Below, in pieces: positions 1 to 7,657 of a stretch of 64,000 nt of DNA. The notes under the pieces were generated by a model. The model made no database searches, had not been told where the DNA came from, and saw only the letters and a program-made list of their open reading frames with translations. Within the stretch, counting starts at the first letter, position 1. Every line of letters begins with the position of its first letter. The stretch is from the NCBI RefSeq assembly GCF_026914185.1, contig NC_070560.1, positions 7,493,501-7,557,500 on the forward strand. Direction: 5' to 3'. Both the position numbers and the translations under genes were made by a program. The stretch comes from Puccinia triticina. Its lineage: Eukaryota > Basidiomycota > Pucciniomycetes > Pucciniales > Pucciniaceae.

Positions 1-559
1 TACACAGTTTTTCACAACTGCATTTATATAGCTTACATACTACCCTTTTACATATATCTGTGTGTATATATGTGGCTGCGTGGCAACCAGCCAGCCTCAT
101 ATGCAGCTGTGTAGCAACCACAAGCCACTTATTACAGTATCCTAGCAACCAAAAGCCACATTAATAAAGCTGCATAGTAACAATGGGGCTGTGCAAGTCA
201 CTCAAGCAGACTACACAGCAATACAGAAAGCTGTGCAGGTCACTTGAGAAGACTCCATAGCAACCAGAGGGCTGTGTAAGCCACACTTGTAACTAGATCA
301 CCAGCTAAATTTGCTCATGTCTACACTGCCAAACTGTACATAGCTGTATTCTGCACAGCAGACCAGCCAAAATATCTCATTTGTAACAGGCACACCAGTC
401 AAAACCCCTCATGTACATAGACCACCAGCACAAATGCCTTGCATTTTGCTATATAAGGAGGCCATCCCATCAAATCACATCCAGGAGATCATTCCCCCCA
501 CGAGATTCAAATAAATTGTCACCCTCACACTCTCTGCCACATAATAAAATACTAGCTTT
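1..559. other. Non-coding, LTR-like AT-rich stretch
   Basis: No gene is visible. The stretch has short imperfect repeats around 'tagcaacca' and 'gctgtg', a TATA-like string (TATATAAGG near 450) and two polyadenylation-like signals (AATAAAT near 510, AATAAAAT near 543). Phrases such as 'accagc..aaaatatctca' recall the LTR family at 48549-49510 and the right edge of the window, so this may be the 3' part of a related LTR cut by the window start. The family assignment is inference. Confidence 0.3.
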
Positions 560-669
560 ATATCTTGCAATACACAGTCCATTGTGAGCCACTTGTGAGA
601 AAGGCATTCAACTACACTAGACCACTGTCTTCTTGCTTCCAGCCTAGCTGGGGGTGTTTTCAGTCATTA

Positions 670-703
670 GGGGGTTTCAAAGTTTGCAGGTTGCGCATGC
701 AAG
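670..703 (+). repeat. Left terminal inverted repeat of the Harbinger element
   Basis: It starts GGGGGTTTCAAAGTTTGC and ends GCGCATGCAAG. It pairs imperfectly with the reverse complement of 4609-4642. The outer part also resembles the terminal repeat of the MITE at 1636-1835 (GGGTGTTCAAAGTTGA). Confidence 0.5.
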
Positions 704-857
704 TTGACTTAGCAAGTCAAAATTTGCGGGGCTACTTGCTTGAATTCATGCAAGCCGCTCTGGCCAAAAATGGGTGCATGCCGGCTTGACTCGGCAAGAC
801 AAGTCATCCCTCCCTGCCCCATCTGGCGTTGTCTCATCACAACTTCTTCAAAACAAC

Positions 858-2150
858 ATGGCAGAAGCACCAGCAACTCCCATCAACCCGGCCTCAAAAC
901 CTAAGAAAACTACCAAAAAGAAAGCAGTCCCCTGGGACCGTGATGGCGTGGATGGTGGTAATAGTAGCATGGATATCGTTCTGGAATGGCTCTCATCTGA
1001 TTCCAACTACCAACAATGGAGGGGAGATCTTGAGGAAGGAAAGACAAAGAAGTCGTTGTGCTCTGAAATTCTTCAGATTATGATTGTGAGTGGGATCACC
1101 CACCGTGATGTTAAAGGCAAGTACCCCACCCCAAATCAATCTATCTTCTCTAATTTTTCTTTCATGTTGATCCAAACGTCTTCTTAGGCATCACTCAAAA
1201 GATCAGCGATCTCCAGTCCTTGTACAACACTGCTCGCGACTGGAAGAGGAACACTGGGGCAGGAATTCTTGAAAGTGATGCGGTCAATGGTGTCAAGACT
1301 GTCGAGGGTATGCACAATTCAGATTGGTCTTCCCTGAAGATGTACTGATTTCTTTTTTCTGGTTTCTAGATCAAGTGCACTTCTTATGCCGATACTGGGA
1401 CATTCTTGATCCAGTTATGGGATTGAGGTTGATAGCCGAACCACTTTAAACTCGATCATCTGTTCCCAACCCAGAAGGCCAAATGGACAACCCAACTGGC
1501 GACTCCATAGGCAACGAGAATTCAAACCTCCTGAGCAGCGGTCGAGACGCTCAATCTGACGATGACAAGGCCGAGATTACAACTACTCAAGCACCAGCTT
1601 CTGCTCCTGCTCCTACGGCCTCAACTGCACCAGTAAGGGTGTTCAAAGTTGAAATCATAAAATTTTCAATGCATAAAATTATAAAATCATAAAACTTTCA
1701 AGTGATGATTTCATATGTACCATTCTAGAAATTTTGCTCTAATTTGAGTGCTTGGGTGCAACATATTTTTTCAGCTTAGAATTTTATGATTTTATGGTGT
1801 TATGATTTTATGCAAGTCAACTTTGAACACCCTAAGTACAAACTCAAAAGAAAACAAAGAAAAGGAGGAAATCAGTCGGTCGCTCAAGCACGAAGAACAG
1901 AAAGGGGCAAAAGAAGGCAAATCCCGAAGAATTTTACATGAAATCGGTGATAGTGAAGAGGCAGGCAGAAATGACTAAAGCCCGAGCTGAAGCGTCAAAG
2001 GCCAAAGTGAGCTACATGATGGAGTTGAGAGAGCTTGGGCTTGAATATTCAAAAATCAAAAAGGCAGTCGATGAAGAGTTCCCTGCCATCCCTGACATTC
2101 TTGCAGATTCCCAGGAGGACGAATCAGACTCAGATGAAGATAGTTCCTAG
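858..2150 (+). pseudogene. Harbinger accessory gene: Myb/SANT-like DNA-binding protein, broken
   Basis: In this superfamily the Myb/SANT-like partner helps bring the transposase to the element ends in the nucleus. I model exons 858-1116, 1188-1307, 1370-1635 and 1836-2150. The N-terminus starts MAEAPATP and is rich in basic residues; the trihelix-like part follows (VLEWLSSDSNYQQW, later SDLQSLYNTARDWKR, then CRYWDILDPVMG), and the tail is basic, coiled-coil-like and ends in an acidic SDSDEDSS. Intron 1 appears to use a GC donor (AAAG|GCAAGT...TTAG), because that junction keeps the frame (Val-Lys-Gly-Ile). Two lesions are seen: an in-frame TAA at 1447-1449 and a 200-bp MITE splitting the last exon. 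Family membership is inferred from layout and partner; the reading frame is read directly. Confidence 0.7.
1636..1835. mobile_element. Small MITE inside the Myb-like gene
   Basis: Perfect 17-bp terminal inverted repeats AGGGTGTTCAAAGTTGA (1636-1652) and its complement (1817-1833) bound an AT-rich interior full of ATAAAATCATAAAA-type palindromes. Either TAA (1634-1636 and 1833-1835) or GTA (1633-1635 and 1836-1838) can be read as a 3-bp target duplication. TAA fits the Harbinger rule, while removing 1636-1835 leaves the host reading frame exactly in phase. The terminal repeat resembles that of the host Harbinger element, so it may be a short relative mobilised by the same enzyme. Confidence 0.8.
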
Positions 2151-2316
2151 TTCTACTTGAATCTTTTGTTTTCTTTCAGCTTGACTCAAACATGAGAATA
2201 CATATGATTCACTTTTAGTCGCTTCCATTCTGTTATGAGAGAACAATGAAAAAAATACATTTCATTGAGAAAACTGATTGTGAGGAGAATGGCAAGCACA
2301 AAAAAGTGTAAGAGCA

Positions 2317-3630
2317 CTAAGATACATCCAAATATTGCAAAACACCCTGATACACATGCTCTTGAAGTTGATTACCAGAACTATTACCCCCTTGTCTCGG
2401 GAGATCATCATCATCAATAGGTGCCGTTAAATCGATTGCATCATGATTGATGGCTGGAGAGGTGTCTTTCAGTAGGAAATTGTGGAGAACTACACAGGCA
2501 GATACCCACTGTGTGATCTTCTTCATTGTTTCAGCGGAGGTGAGTTCCATTTGGATTCCTCGCAAACTTTGAAAACATCCTTTCAGAATGCCTATGCAAT
2601 GCTCATTACATACTCGGAGAGAGGCTAGATGCTGGTTGAACTTTTTCTTCAATCTTGGCATCGGTCCGTGGGGTGGTTTCTTGAAAGCTGGCACAAGGTT
2701 GGACTTGGCAGGAAATCCAGAGTCGCCTATGAGATACTGCCCAGGAGAAAAGAACTGTGTCTTCTGCAGATTGAGTTCGCAATTCTCCCAGAGTTGAGTG
2801 TCATGGCTGCATCCGGGCCATTCAGTTAGGTAGTAATGATTCGTTTTTCAGCATTGCAAACGACCAGGGTAGCCAAGCCATATGATCCCTTTTGAGAGTA
2901 ATAGTCTTGAGGATCAATTGAAGGCTTTTCATCCAATGGAAGTAGGGTTCCATCGATGAACCCTACACACCGTTTGAACCCAGTTGAATCGGCTATATCT
3001 GCAGCAATCGTTTCGCGTGCGTTGTGGTTTGGCCATACAACATAGTCACTGATATAGCAAAAATACATCACAGATCAACCTGATGAAGATTCAGAACATG
3101 TTGAGAAAAATAGCTAACCCTTCCAAAGCTAGTATTGCTTCAACCACTCGCGAGCAGTAAAGAATAACGGTACCCTCGGAAATTCTGAAAAAACAAGCCA
3201 GGACACCGATAGATGATCCATTTCCCGACATACCCATTCGTCGTAGAGTCACCATGAGTTGATCCTGGACCGGCCGCTGGGGCACGTTGGAGTTATTATG
3301 GAAAATTCGGTGGTTTTTGATCAGATCTAGCAGCTGGTGGAAGGATCCTTGAGACATCCTGAATTCTTGCTTGAACCGGCCGGTATCAAGATGGAAGAGA
3401 TATTTGGTGATGTCTGGGGCTCTTTCCAGTTGAACTCTTTCCGCTAAGTATCGCTTCTTCTTTATCGAGATCAGTGTCATAACTAGCTCTTCAATTTCGC
3501 TATCTTCACTAGTAGATGATTCGCCATTGCTGTCGTTATATCGAGCCTCAAAGGCAGCTTGCGTGATGTGAAGACGAAGGATCTGTCGTAAATTTCGAAT
3601 GCTTTCGGCTCGTTCGGATGATCGAGGCAT
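2317..3630 (-). pseudogene. PIF/Harbinger DDE transposase, frameshifted
   Basis: This is the enzyme that cuts and rejoins the element in the nucleus. Exon 1 (3630-3119) starts MPRSSERAES and contains the helical region before the catalytic core (QRPVQDQLMVTLRRMG). The intron 3118-3049 is GT-AG, and exon 2 runs 3048-2317. The DDE core is recognisable: GFIDGTLLPLDEKP (first Asp), YLIGDSGFPAKSNL (second Asp) and NEHCIGILKGCFQSLRG (Glu in the NERxFGxLK-type motif), then a C-terminus VLHNFLL. One base is missing near 2832-2834, so the frame before it ends at TAA 2828-2826 and the rest continues one frame over. I prefer the start at 3630 to the upstream ATG (3897), whose extra 89 residues look like translated GGTTCCAC repeats. 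Confidence 0.8.
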
Positions 3631-3962
3631 TTGGAGGCGTTCTTGAGATATATCGTGGTTTTTTTGATGGTTGTTGTGGGCAGCTATGTATGTACACGGC
3701 GGGGGTACTTCCTGCCCCGCCCGTTTGTGGAACCGACAAGAGGAGGGTAATCCGTGGGACCGACGAGGATCAGCTCGGTAAACCCTTGGTAAGCTTGTTG
3801 GTTCCACGAAACGCTTTTTTTCCACGTGGAACCAATGGGCTTCACACTTTTCCCCGCCGGTTCCACGATGTGCCTTCCTGGCACGCGCGGAGACCACGTC
3901 AGCTCATTGCTCATGTCGGTTCCACGGCTTTTTCTTTTTTTTTTACTTCAAGCCAAGACCAC

Positions 3963-3981
3963 CTCAGGCTGGTCCTGAGGT
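3963..3981. repeat. Short perfect hairpin
   Basis: CCTCAGG and CCTGAGG arms flank a 5-nt loop within the right subterminal part of the Harbinger element. No function can be assigned. Confidence 0.4.
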
Positions 3982-4125
3982 TTTGAAAGTCCAACAAAAC
4001 TTGATTTTGAATAGAGGAAAAAAAAAAACTTAACAAAAAAACCTATCGCAAACCCGATTGCAAACCATCGTTTGGGGGGTTGATATTGTGTAAAGCAGCC
4101 AATTGTGACAATGTGAAATAGTTGA

Positions 4126-4239
4126 CACAGCGGGCAATCGGATGTCGCACGCAGCCCGCAGTGACACCCGAGCCAAGGGGACCCCCTTTACGCGGGTGTC
4201 GCTGCGTGCTGCGTGCGACACCCAATTGCCCGCTGTGTG
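4126..4239. mobile_element. 114-bp hairpin foldback element, copy 1
   Basis: Arms CACAGCGGGCAAT and ATTGCCCGCTGTG, with inner arms TGTCGCACGCAGC and GCTGCGTGCGACA, form an almost complete hairpin. AGTTG lies just outside both ends (left 4120-4124, right about 4241-4245), which looks like a 5-bp target duplication. A second, shorter copy occurs at 32671-32755. In both copies the right flank has tRNA-like wording, for example GGCTTTGAGTCCC at about 4282. Confidence 0.55.
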
Positions 4240-4739
4240 AGTTGTATGGCACTGCCACTACAAGCTCCCAGCCTGGTTGTGGCTTTGAGTCCCATGAGCA
4301 ATACTTTTGAACAAGGTGCGTTTCTGCTGAATTTTTCACTAGCCCGCCTACGTGGCCACGTGGATTCCACGGGTACACATCTGTAAGTATCCGTGGAATC
4401 CTCGGGGCCATCACGAGGTGCCCCTGTGAACGTGTGGACCAACAGCCGCTGGTCCGACCTTGCGTGCGGCTACCACGTGGACTCCTTGTGGATTCCACGG
4501 GTTATCCTCGTGAAAGGACTCCCCGGGTGTATGTGTAGCAAGTTCGGGGTTTTGGGGCGCTCAAAGTCAATAAAATATTTAGCGGGGGCCAAGCCGACTT
4601 GTAACACGGCTTGCATGCGCGCCAAGTTTTACTTTGAGTCCCACTATTGTCTTTCAGAGAGGCAGGGGTTTCCCCACACATACTTCTCTAAATTCAGCCA
4701 TAAGAGGTGCAAACCGCTTTTTGGAGTCTCACGGCGGAG

Positions 4740-5623
4740 TGTTGAGATACACATAATTTTTGCGCGACCCCGCGCACCAATTATATGCAGCAAAGTCAAT
4801 TTTCACTTGCATCCGGAAAAAGTACCGGTTGGAACCCTAACCTAATTGATATTTCCCCCGCCATCAAAACCAAGCTCAATCGAACAGCTGAACTGGTCTC
4901 TTCTTCACGCGCTTACATTATCAAAGTGAAGAAGAGACTAGTAAGCAACCCCATTTCTCATCACATCTCAAAAACCCATCATCAAGACAACATAACTAAA
5001 AACATCCTTTTTCTATCCTATTCCCTTTTCCTTTTCCATCTCAAACATAACCACAGATCAAAAACTCTTGCGTGTCCTTCATAATCAAAAACTTAAATCA
5101 AAACAATCCTGCGTTATCGCAGGTATGCCGCTGTTCCATTTAACTATCAATCTCACTATTCTTGACGTCTTTTCTAATCAATGTTTCTTATTATGTTTCT
5201 TTCTCAATTATTCCATTTTGTTAGGTGTGTTATTGCTAGGAGTCTGAGTCGCTGTCGTCGTCATTGTTCATTGATACAAAACTGCTGTCACAATAGGTTC
5301 GCTTGTCTTATTCACATTCTATTGTTTATTATTATTGAAATAAAATTCACGCGCTTACAATATCAAAGTGAAGAAGAGACTAATCAAAAACTCTTGCGCG
5401 TCCTTCATAATCAAAAACTTGAATCAAAATAATCCTGCGTTATTGCAGGTGTGTTATTGCTAGGAGTCTGAGTCGCTGTCATTGTCATTGTTCATTGATA
5501 CAAAACTGCTGTCACAATAGGTGTGTTATTGCTAGGAGTCTGAGTTGCTGTTGTCGTCATTGTTCATTGATACAAAACTGCTGTCACAATAGGTTCTCTC
5601 TTTGGATTGTACTTAAAATTACA
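4740..5623 (+). repeat. Solo LTR, copia-type (family 1, copy 1)
   Basis: The 884-bp sequence starts TGTTGAGATACAC and ends AAAATTACA, with CGGAG (4735-4739) and CAGAG (5624-5628) as a one-mismatch 5-bp target duplication. An inverted copy of 882 bp at 61406-62287 has a perfect duplication, which fixes the ends. Inside are three copies of a roughly 70-bp unit (near 5225, 5452 and 5520, each starting GTGTTATTGCTAGGAG and ending CTGCTGTCACAATAGG), short CCTGCGTTATCGCAGG palindromes and a GTCTCTTCTTCAC hairpin. No internal domain is left. The plus orientation is chosen from the TGTTGAG start typical of copia LTRs and is tentative. Confidence 0.8.
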
Positions 5624-5646
5624 CAGAGAAACTCAAAAATTTTGGT

Positions 5647-5838
5647 TCAAATGCAAAAACAAAACATCTTGACATAAAAATGAAGTGGCTAAAAGACTTG
5701 AAAAACAAAAATGAAATCATCGTTTCTCTGATTCCCTCCAAAGAAATGATAGCCAACACTCTCACTAAAGCAAGCAATGCAGAATCCCTCAACAGACTTT
5801 GTGAGAAATGCTTCTTGGATAATTACTCACCAAGTTGA
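5647..5838 (+). pseudogene. C-terminal tail of a Ty1/copia polyprotein (RNase H end)
   Basis: The 63 codons before the TGA read SNAKTKHLDIKMKWLKD and then VSLIPSKEMIANTLTKA. This matches the conserved end of copia polyproteins (the KTKHIDI and MxADxLTK motifs of the RNase H domain). The 5' side is interrupted by the solo LTR ending at 5623. A purine tract (GAGGGGGG, 5837-5844) directly after the stop is a fitting plus-strand primer, and the few dozen bases that follow would be the start of the 3' LTR, cut at 5917 by the minus-strand gypsy LTR. Confidence 0.75.
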
Positions 5839-5916
5839 GGGGGGTTTTGAATCCTCCAGCTGTCAGTCTTAGTTGAGCGCCCAATGTGCACCGCACAGCA
5901 TATTGCAGCACACCGT

Positions 5917-6368
5917 TATGGACTCCTGTCAGGTCTGAGCCTGCGGCAGTCTGTTGAGGGGAAGGTGCTGAGTGCTGCCCTCGCCGGTGGTCCTGCGAAA
6001 GTATTGGATACGGGTCGAAAGGTGTGATAGCGGTTGAGGGGGGATTTGTTTGAGAGGGAACGAGGGGATGGAATCCCTCAGCAGTTTGGTTGGATGGAAA
6101 AACTCAGAGAAGAACTCCGAGAAAAGCCGGCGCGGTCGTCGGAAACTCGGATAGTGCTCTAAATAAATAAACTCAGGAAGCTCGGGTACTCAAAAACTCA
6201 AAAAGGATACGGAGATGGATTGACACGATCCGGGATCAATAAACTCTCAAAAACTCTGATGATATCTTTTCTGGGGGGAAGAGAGTACCGTGCCAATCCC
6301 CTACTCCAAGTTTGGCTGAACTTGGATTCAGGGCCGCAACATGCCGCGCGACGAGCCCTCGTGCCCGC
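5917..6368 (-). repeat. 3' half of the LTR of the older minus-strand gypsy element
   Basis: Read on the minus strand it matches the second half of the gypsy LTR: a CCAAGTT...AACTTGG hairpin, GCGAGGGCAG, CTGCCGC, and the end GTCCATA at 5917. Its first half lies at 14882-15302. The intact gypsy element 6369-14881 sits between them, flanked by the 4-bp duplication CCGC. Confidence 0.75.
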
Positions 6369-7217
6369 TGTGGTGGTCAACCCGGTAGTCAAATCAATTT
6401 TCAGTTCTCAAAGCTCACCGGCGCTCACATCAAGACTCACAGTTCAAGACCCTCAAGGCTCAATCCTCAAGCTTCAGTTTCCACCTCCAGCTTCCTTTCC
6501 CCCATTTTGTTCCTCCTTCATATTTCCTGTCTGGGCCCTTTTCTCTCCTCCCCTTCCTCACTCCTTTCCATCTTATCCCTCTTCCCTCTAGTCACCCTCT
6601 GTTTATTTTTCATGGTCCTAACACAGCTTGTGCTGTGGGTTTATTCCTGTTTTCTTTGTTTTGATCTGCTTTTCTCTTTCCTCTCTCTGGTTTGTGGCTT
6701 TTCTTCCTCATATTCTAGGCTGTGGTTTTTTTTTCCTTCCTCCTCTATCTTTCTCTCTGCTGAGTTTTGCTATTTTGTTTTGCTTTCTTTTTTTTTTTTG
6801 TTCTGTTTTGTTTTTCTTTTTCTTTTCTCTCTGTGTTGTGTTGTGTTGTGTGCGCGCGTGGCGCGCAAGGAGATGATGAAATACATGTGACATGTGTCTC
6901 CCTGAGTCCAAGTTCGCGGAACTTGGAGGAAGGGAGGCCATGGCATTCTGATCCGCCATCTCGAGTCGAGAGTCTAGAATCCAGAGTCCAAGTCCCAAGA
7001 ATCCAACTTCTTTCGACGAATCCCTCAAATCATCCCAGAATCCTCAACAAAACCGCCGCCGAGAATCCAACCCTCGGCGAACTCTCAAAACCACCTCCAC
7101 AACGCTATCACCTCGAATCTTCCGTCTCATCTTTCCGGACCGATCCGTGAGGGCAGTCACCCGACACCATTCCCCTCCCAGCGCTGCCGCCGGCCTAGCA
7201 CCGGACGGAGCTCCATA
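6369..7217 (+). repeat. 5' LTR of the intact gypsy element
   Basis: It starts TGTGGTGGTCAACC and ends AGCTCCATA; the end is inferred from comparison with 14033-14881. It is pyrimidine-rich in the middle, with T-runs of 9 and 12, and has a CCAAGTTCGCGGAACTTGG hairpin near 6909. No coding sequence: the reading frames within it are chance frames shared with the other LTR. Confidence 0.9.
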
Positions 7218-7219
7218 TT

Positions 7220-7269
7220 TGGTCCCCCGAGCCGGGATCGAACCAGCGACCTCAAGATTTACAGTCTTG
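7220..7269 (+). promoter_or_regulatory. Primer binding site complementary to the 3' half of tRNA-Tyr(GUA)
   Basis: Two bases after the LTR the sequence starts TGGTCCCCCGAGCCGGGA, the complement of a tRNA 3' end with CCA. The complementarity runs on through the T arm (stem GCTGG/CCGGC with loop TTCGATC), a 5-nt variable loop and a whole anticodon arm (stem CAAGA/TCTTG, loop CTGTAAA, anticodon GTA). That is 50 nt instead of the usual 18 or so. There is no intron after the anticodon, so a mature tRNA-Tyr is the likely source. Beyond 7269 no D-arm is recognisable. Confidence 0.8.
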
Positions 7270-7540
7270 GACTGTGGTTTTGAGGCGTTTGGCGGTTAAA
7301 ATTCTTTTCCTTTCTTTTTCTTTTACCCTGAATCTCTTCAAATTTGAGATTCTCAGCTGAATCACTTGGGAGTCTTCTTTCTCTCCAAAACTCTCGGATA
7401 CGACCGGTATCTCCCACATCCACGAACGAACGATCTCGATCCATCGATACACGTCATCCGTCGATTTGATTATTTCCTTTTTTTTTTTTTTTTTTTTATT
7501 CTTTTTCTGTGTTCAGCAGCGGGGCAAAGGAGAGGAAGAA

Positions 7541-7615
7541 GTAAGTCCCCTCCACTTAGTAGCACCTCCGAAAGTCTACACTCGTATCAAAGCATCATCG
7601 CCACCGCTGTGAGCC
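7541..7615 (+). repeat. GTAAGT module, leader copy
   Basis: It begins GTAAGTCCCCTCC and ends with GCCACCGCTGTGAGCC. It is one of four copies in this element and at least four in the older relative. This copy lies in the untranslated leader. Confidence 0.55.
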
Positions 7616-7657
7616 GCACCCTCTCGTCCGTCAGTTTTCTCCCTAGAATCCGTCGTG

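Larger units (their letters stand above)
3720..4500. repeat. Short GGTTCCAC/GTGGAACC motifs upstream of the transposase
   Basis: The octamer GGTTCCAC or its complement occurs near 3729, 3799, 3822, 3859 and 3918, with the related TGGATTCCACGG near 4367 and 4487 and GTGGAATCC near 4394. Clusters of short direct and inverted motifs close to a transposon end often serve as transposase or partner-protein binding sites; that role is inference. No other gene is seen here. Confidence 0.4.
670..4642. mobile_element. PIF/Harbinger-type DNA transposon, two convergent genes, degenerate
   Basis: The element holds the classic PIF/Harbinger gene pair: a Myb/SANT-like DNA-binding protein on the plus strand and a DDE transposase on the minus strand, converging near 2.2 kb. 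Imperfect terminal inverted repeats of about 34 bp lie at 670-703 and 4609-4642. Both share the core TCAAAGT and GCGCATGCAAG when the right one is reverse-complemented. TTA precedes the left end, as expected for a TWA target; the right-hand target copy (ACTA) is not clear. Both genes carry disabling lesions, so the copy cannot be autonomous. About 700 bp on the right, beyond the transposase, hold short GGTTCCAC motifs and a hairpin element. Confidence 0.7.

Noticed and set aside
3631..3897. N-terminal extension of the transposase
   Set aside because: The extra residues translate a region of repeated GGTTCCAC motifs and do not resemble a transposase N-terminus.
4885..4950. Helitron 3' end (hairpin followed by CTAG)
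   Set aside because: The hairpin with CTAGT lies in the middle of a sequence whose ends are fixed as an LTR by target duplications at two loci.
6220..7150. ORFs of 80-190 codons in the gypsy LTRs (also 14021-14814)
   Set aside because: They lie within LTR sequence, are repeated identically in the 3' LTR, and read as low-complexity Phe/Leu/Ser strings.
7220..7269. A tRNA-Tyr gene
   Set aside because: Only the 3' half is present, it includes the CCA that fungal nuclear genes do not encode, and it sits at the primer-binding position.
7655..7657. GTG as ORF1 start
   Set aside because: An ATG follows immediately at 7658; a non-ATG start is not needed in a eukaryote.
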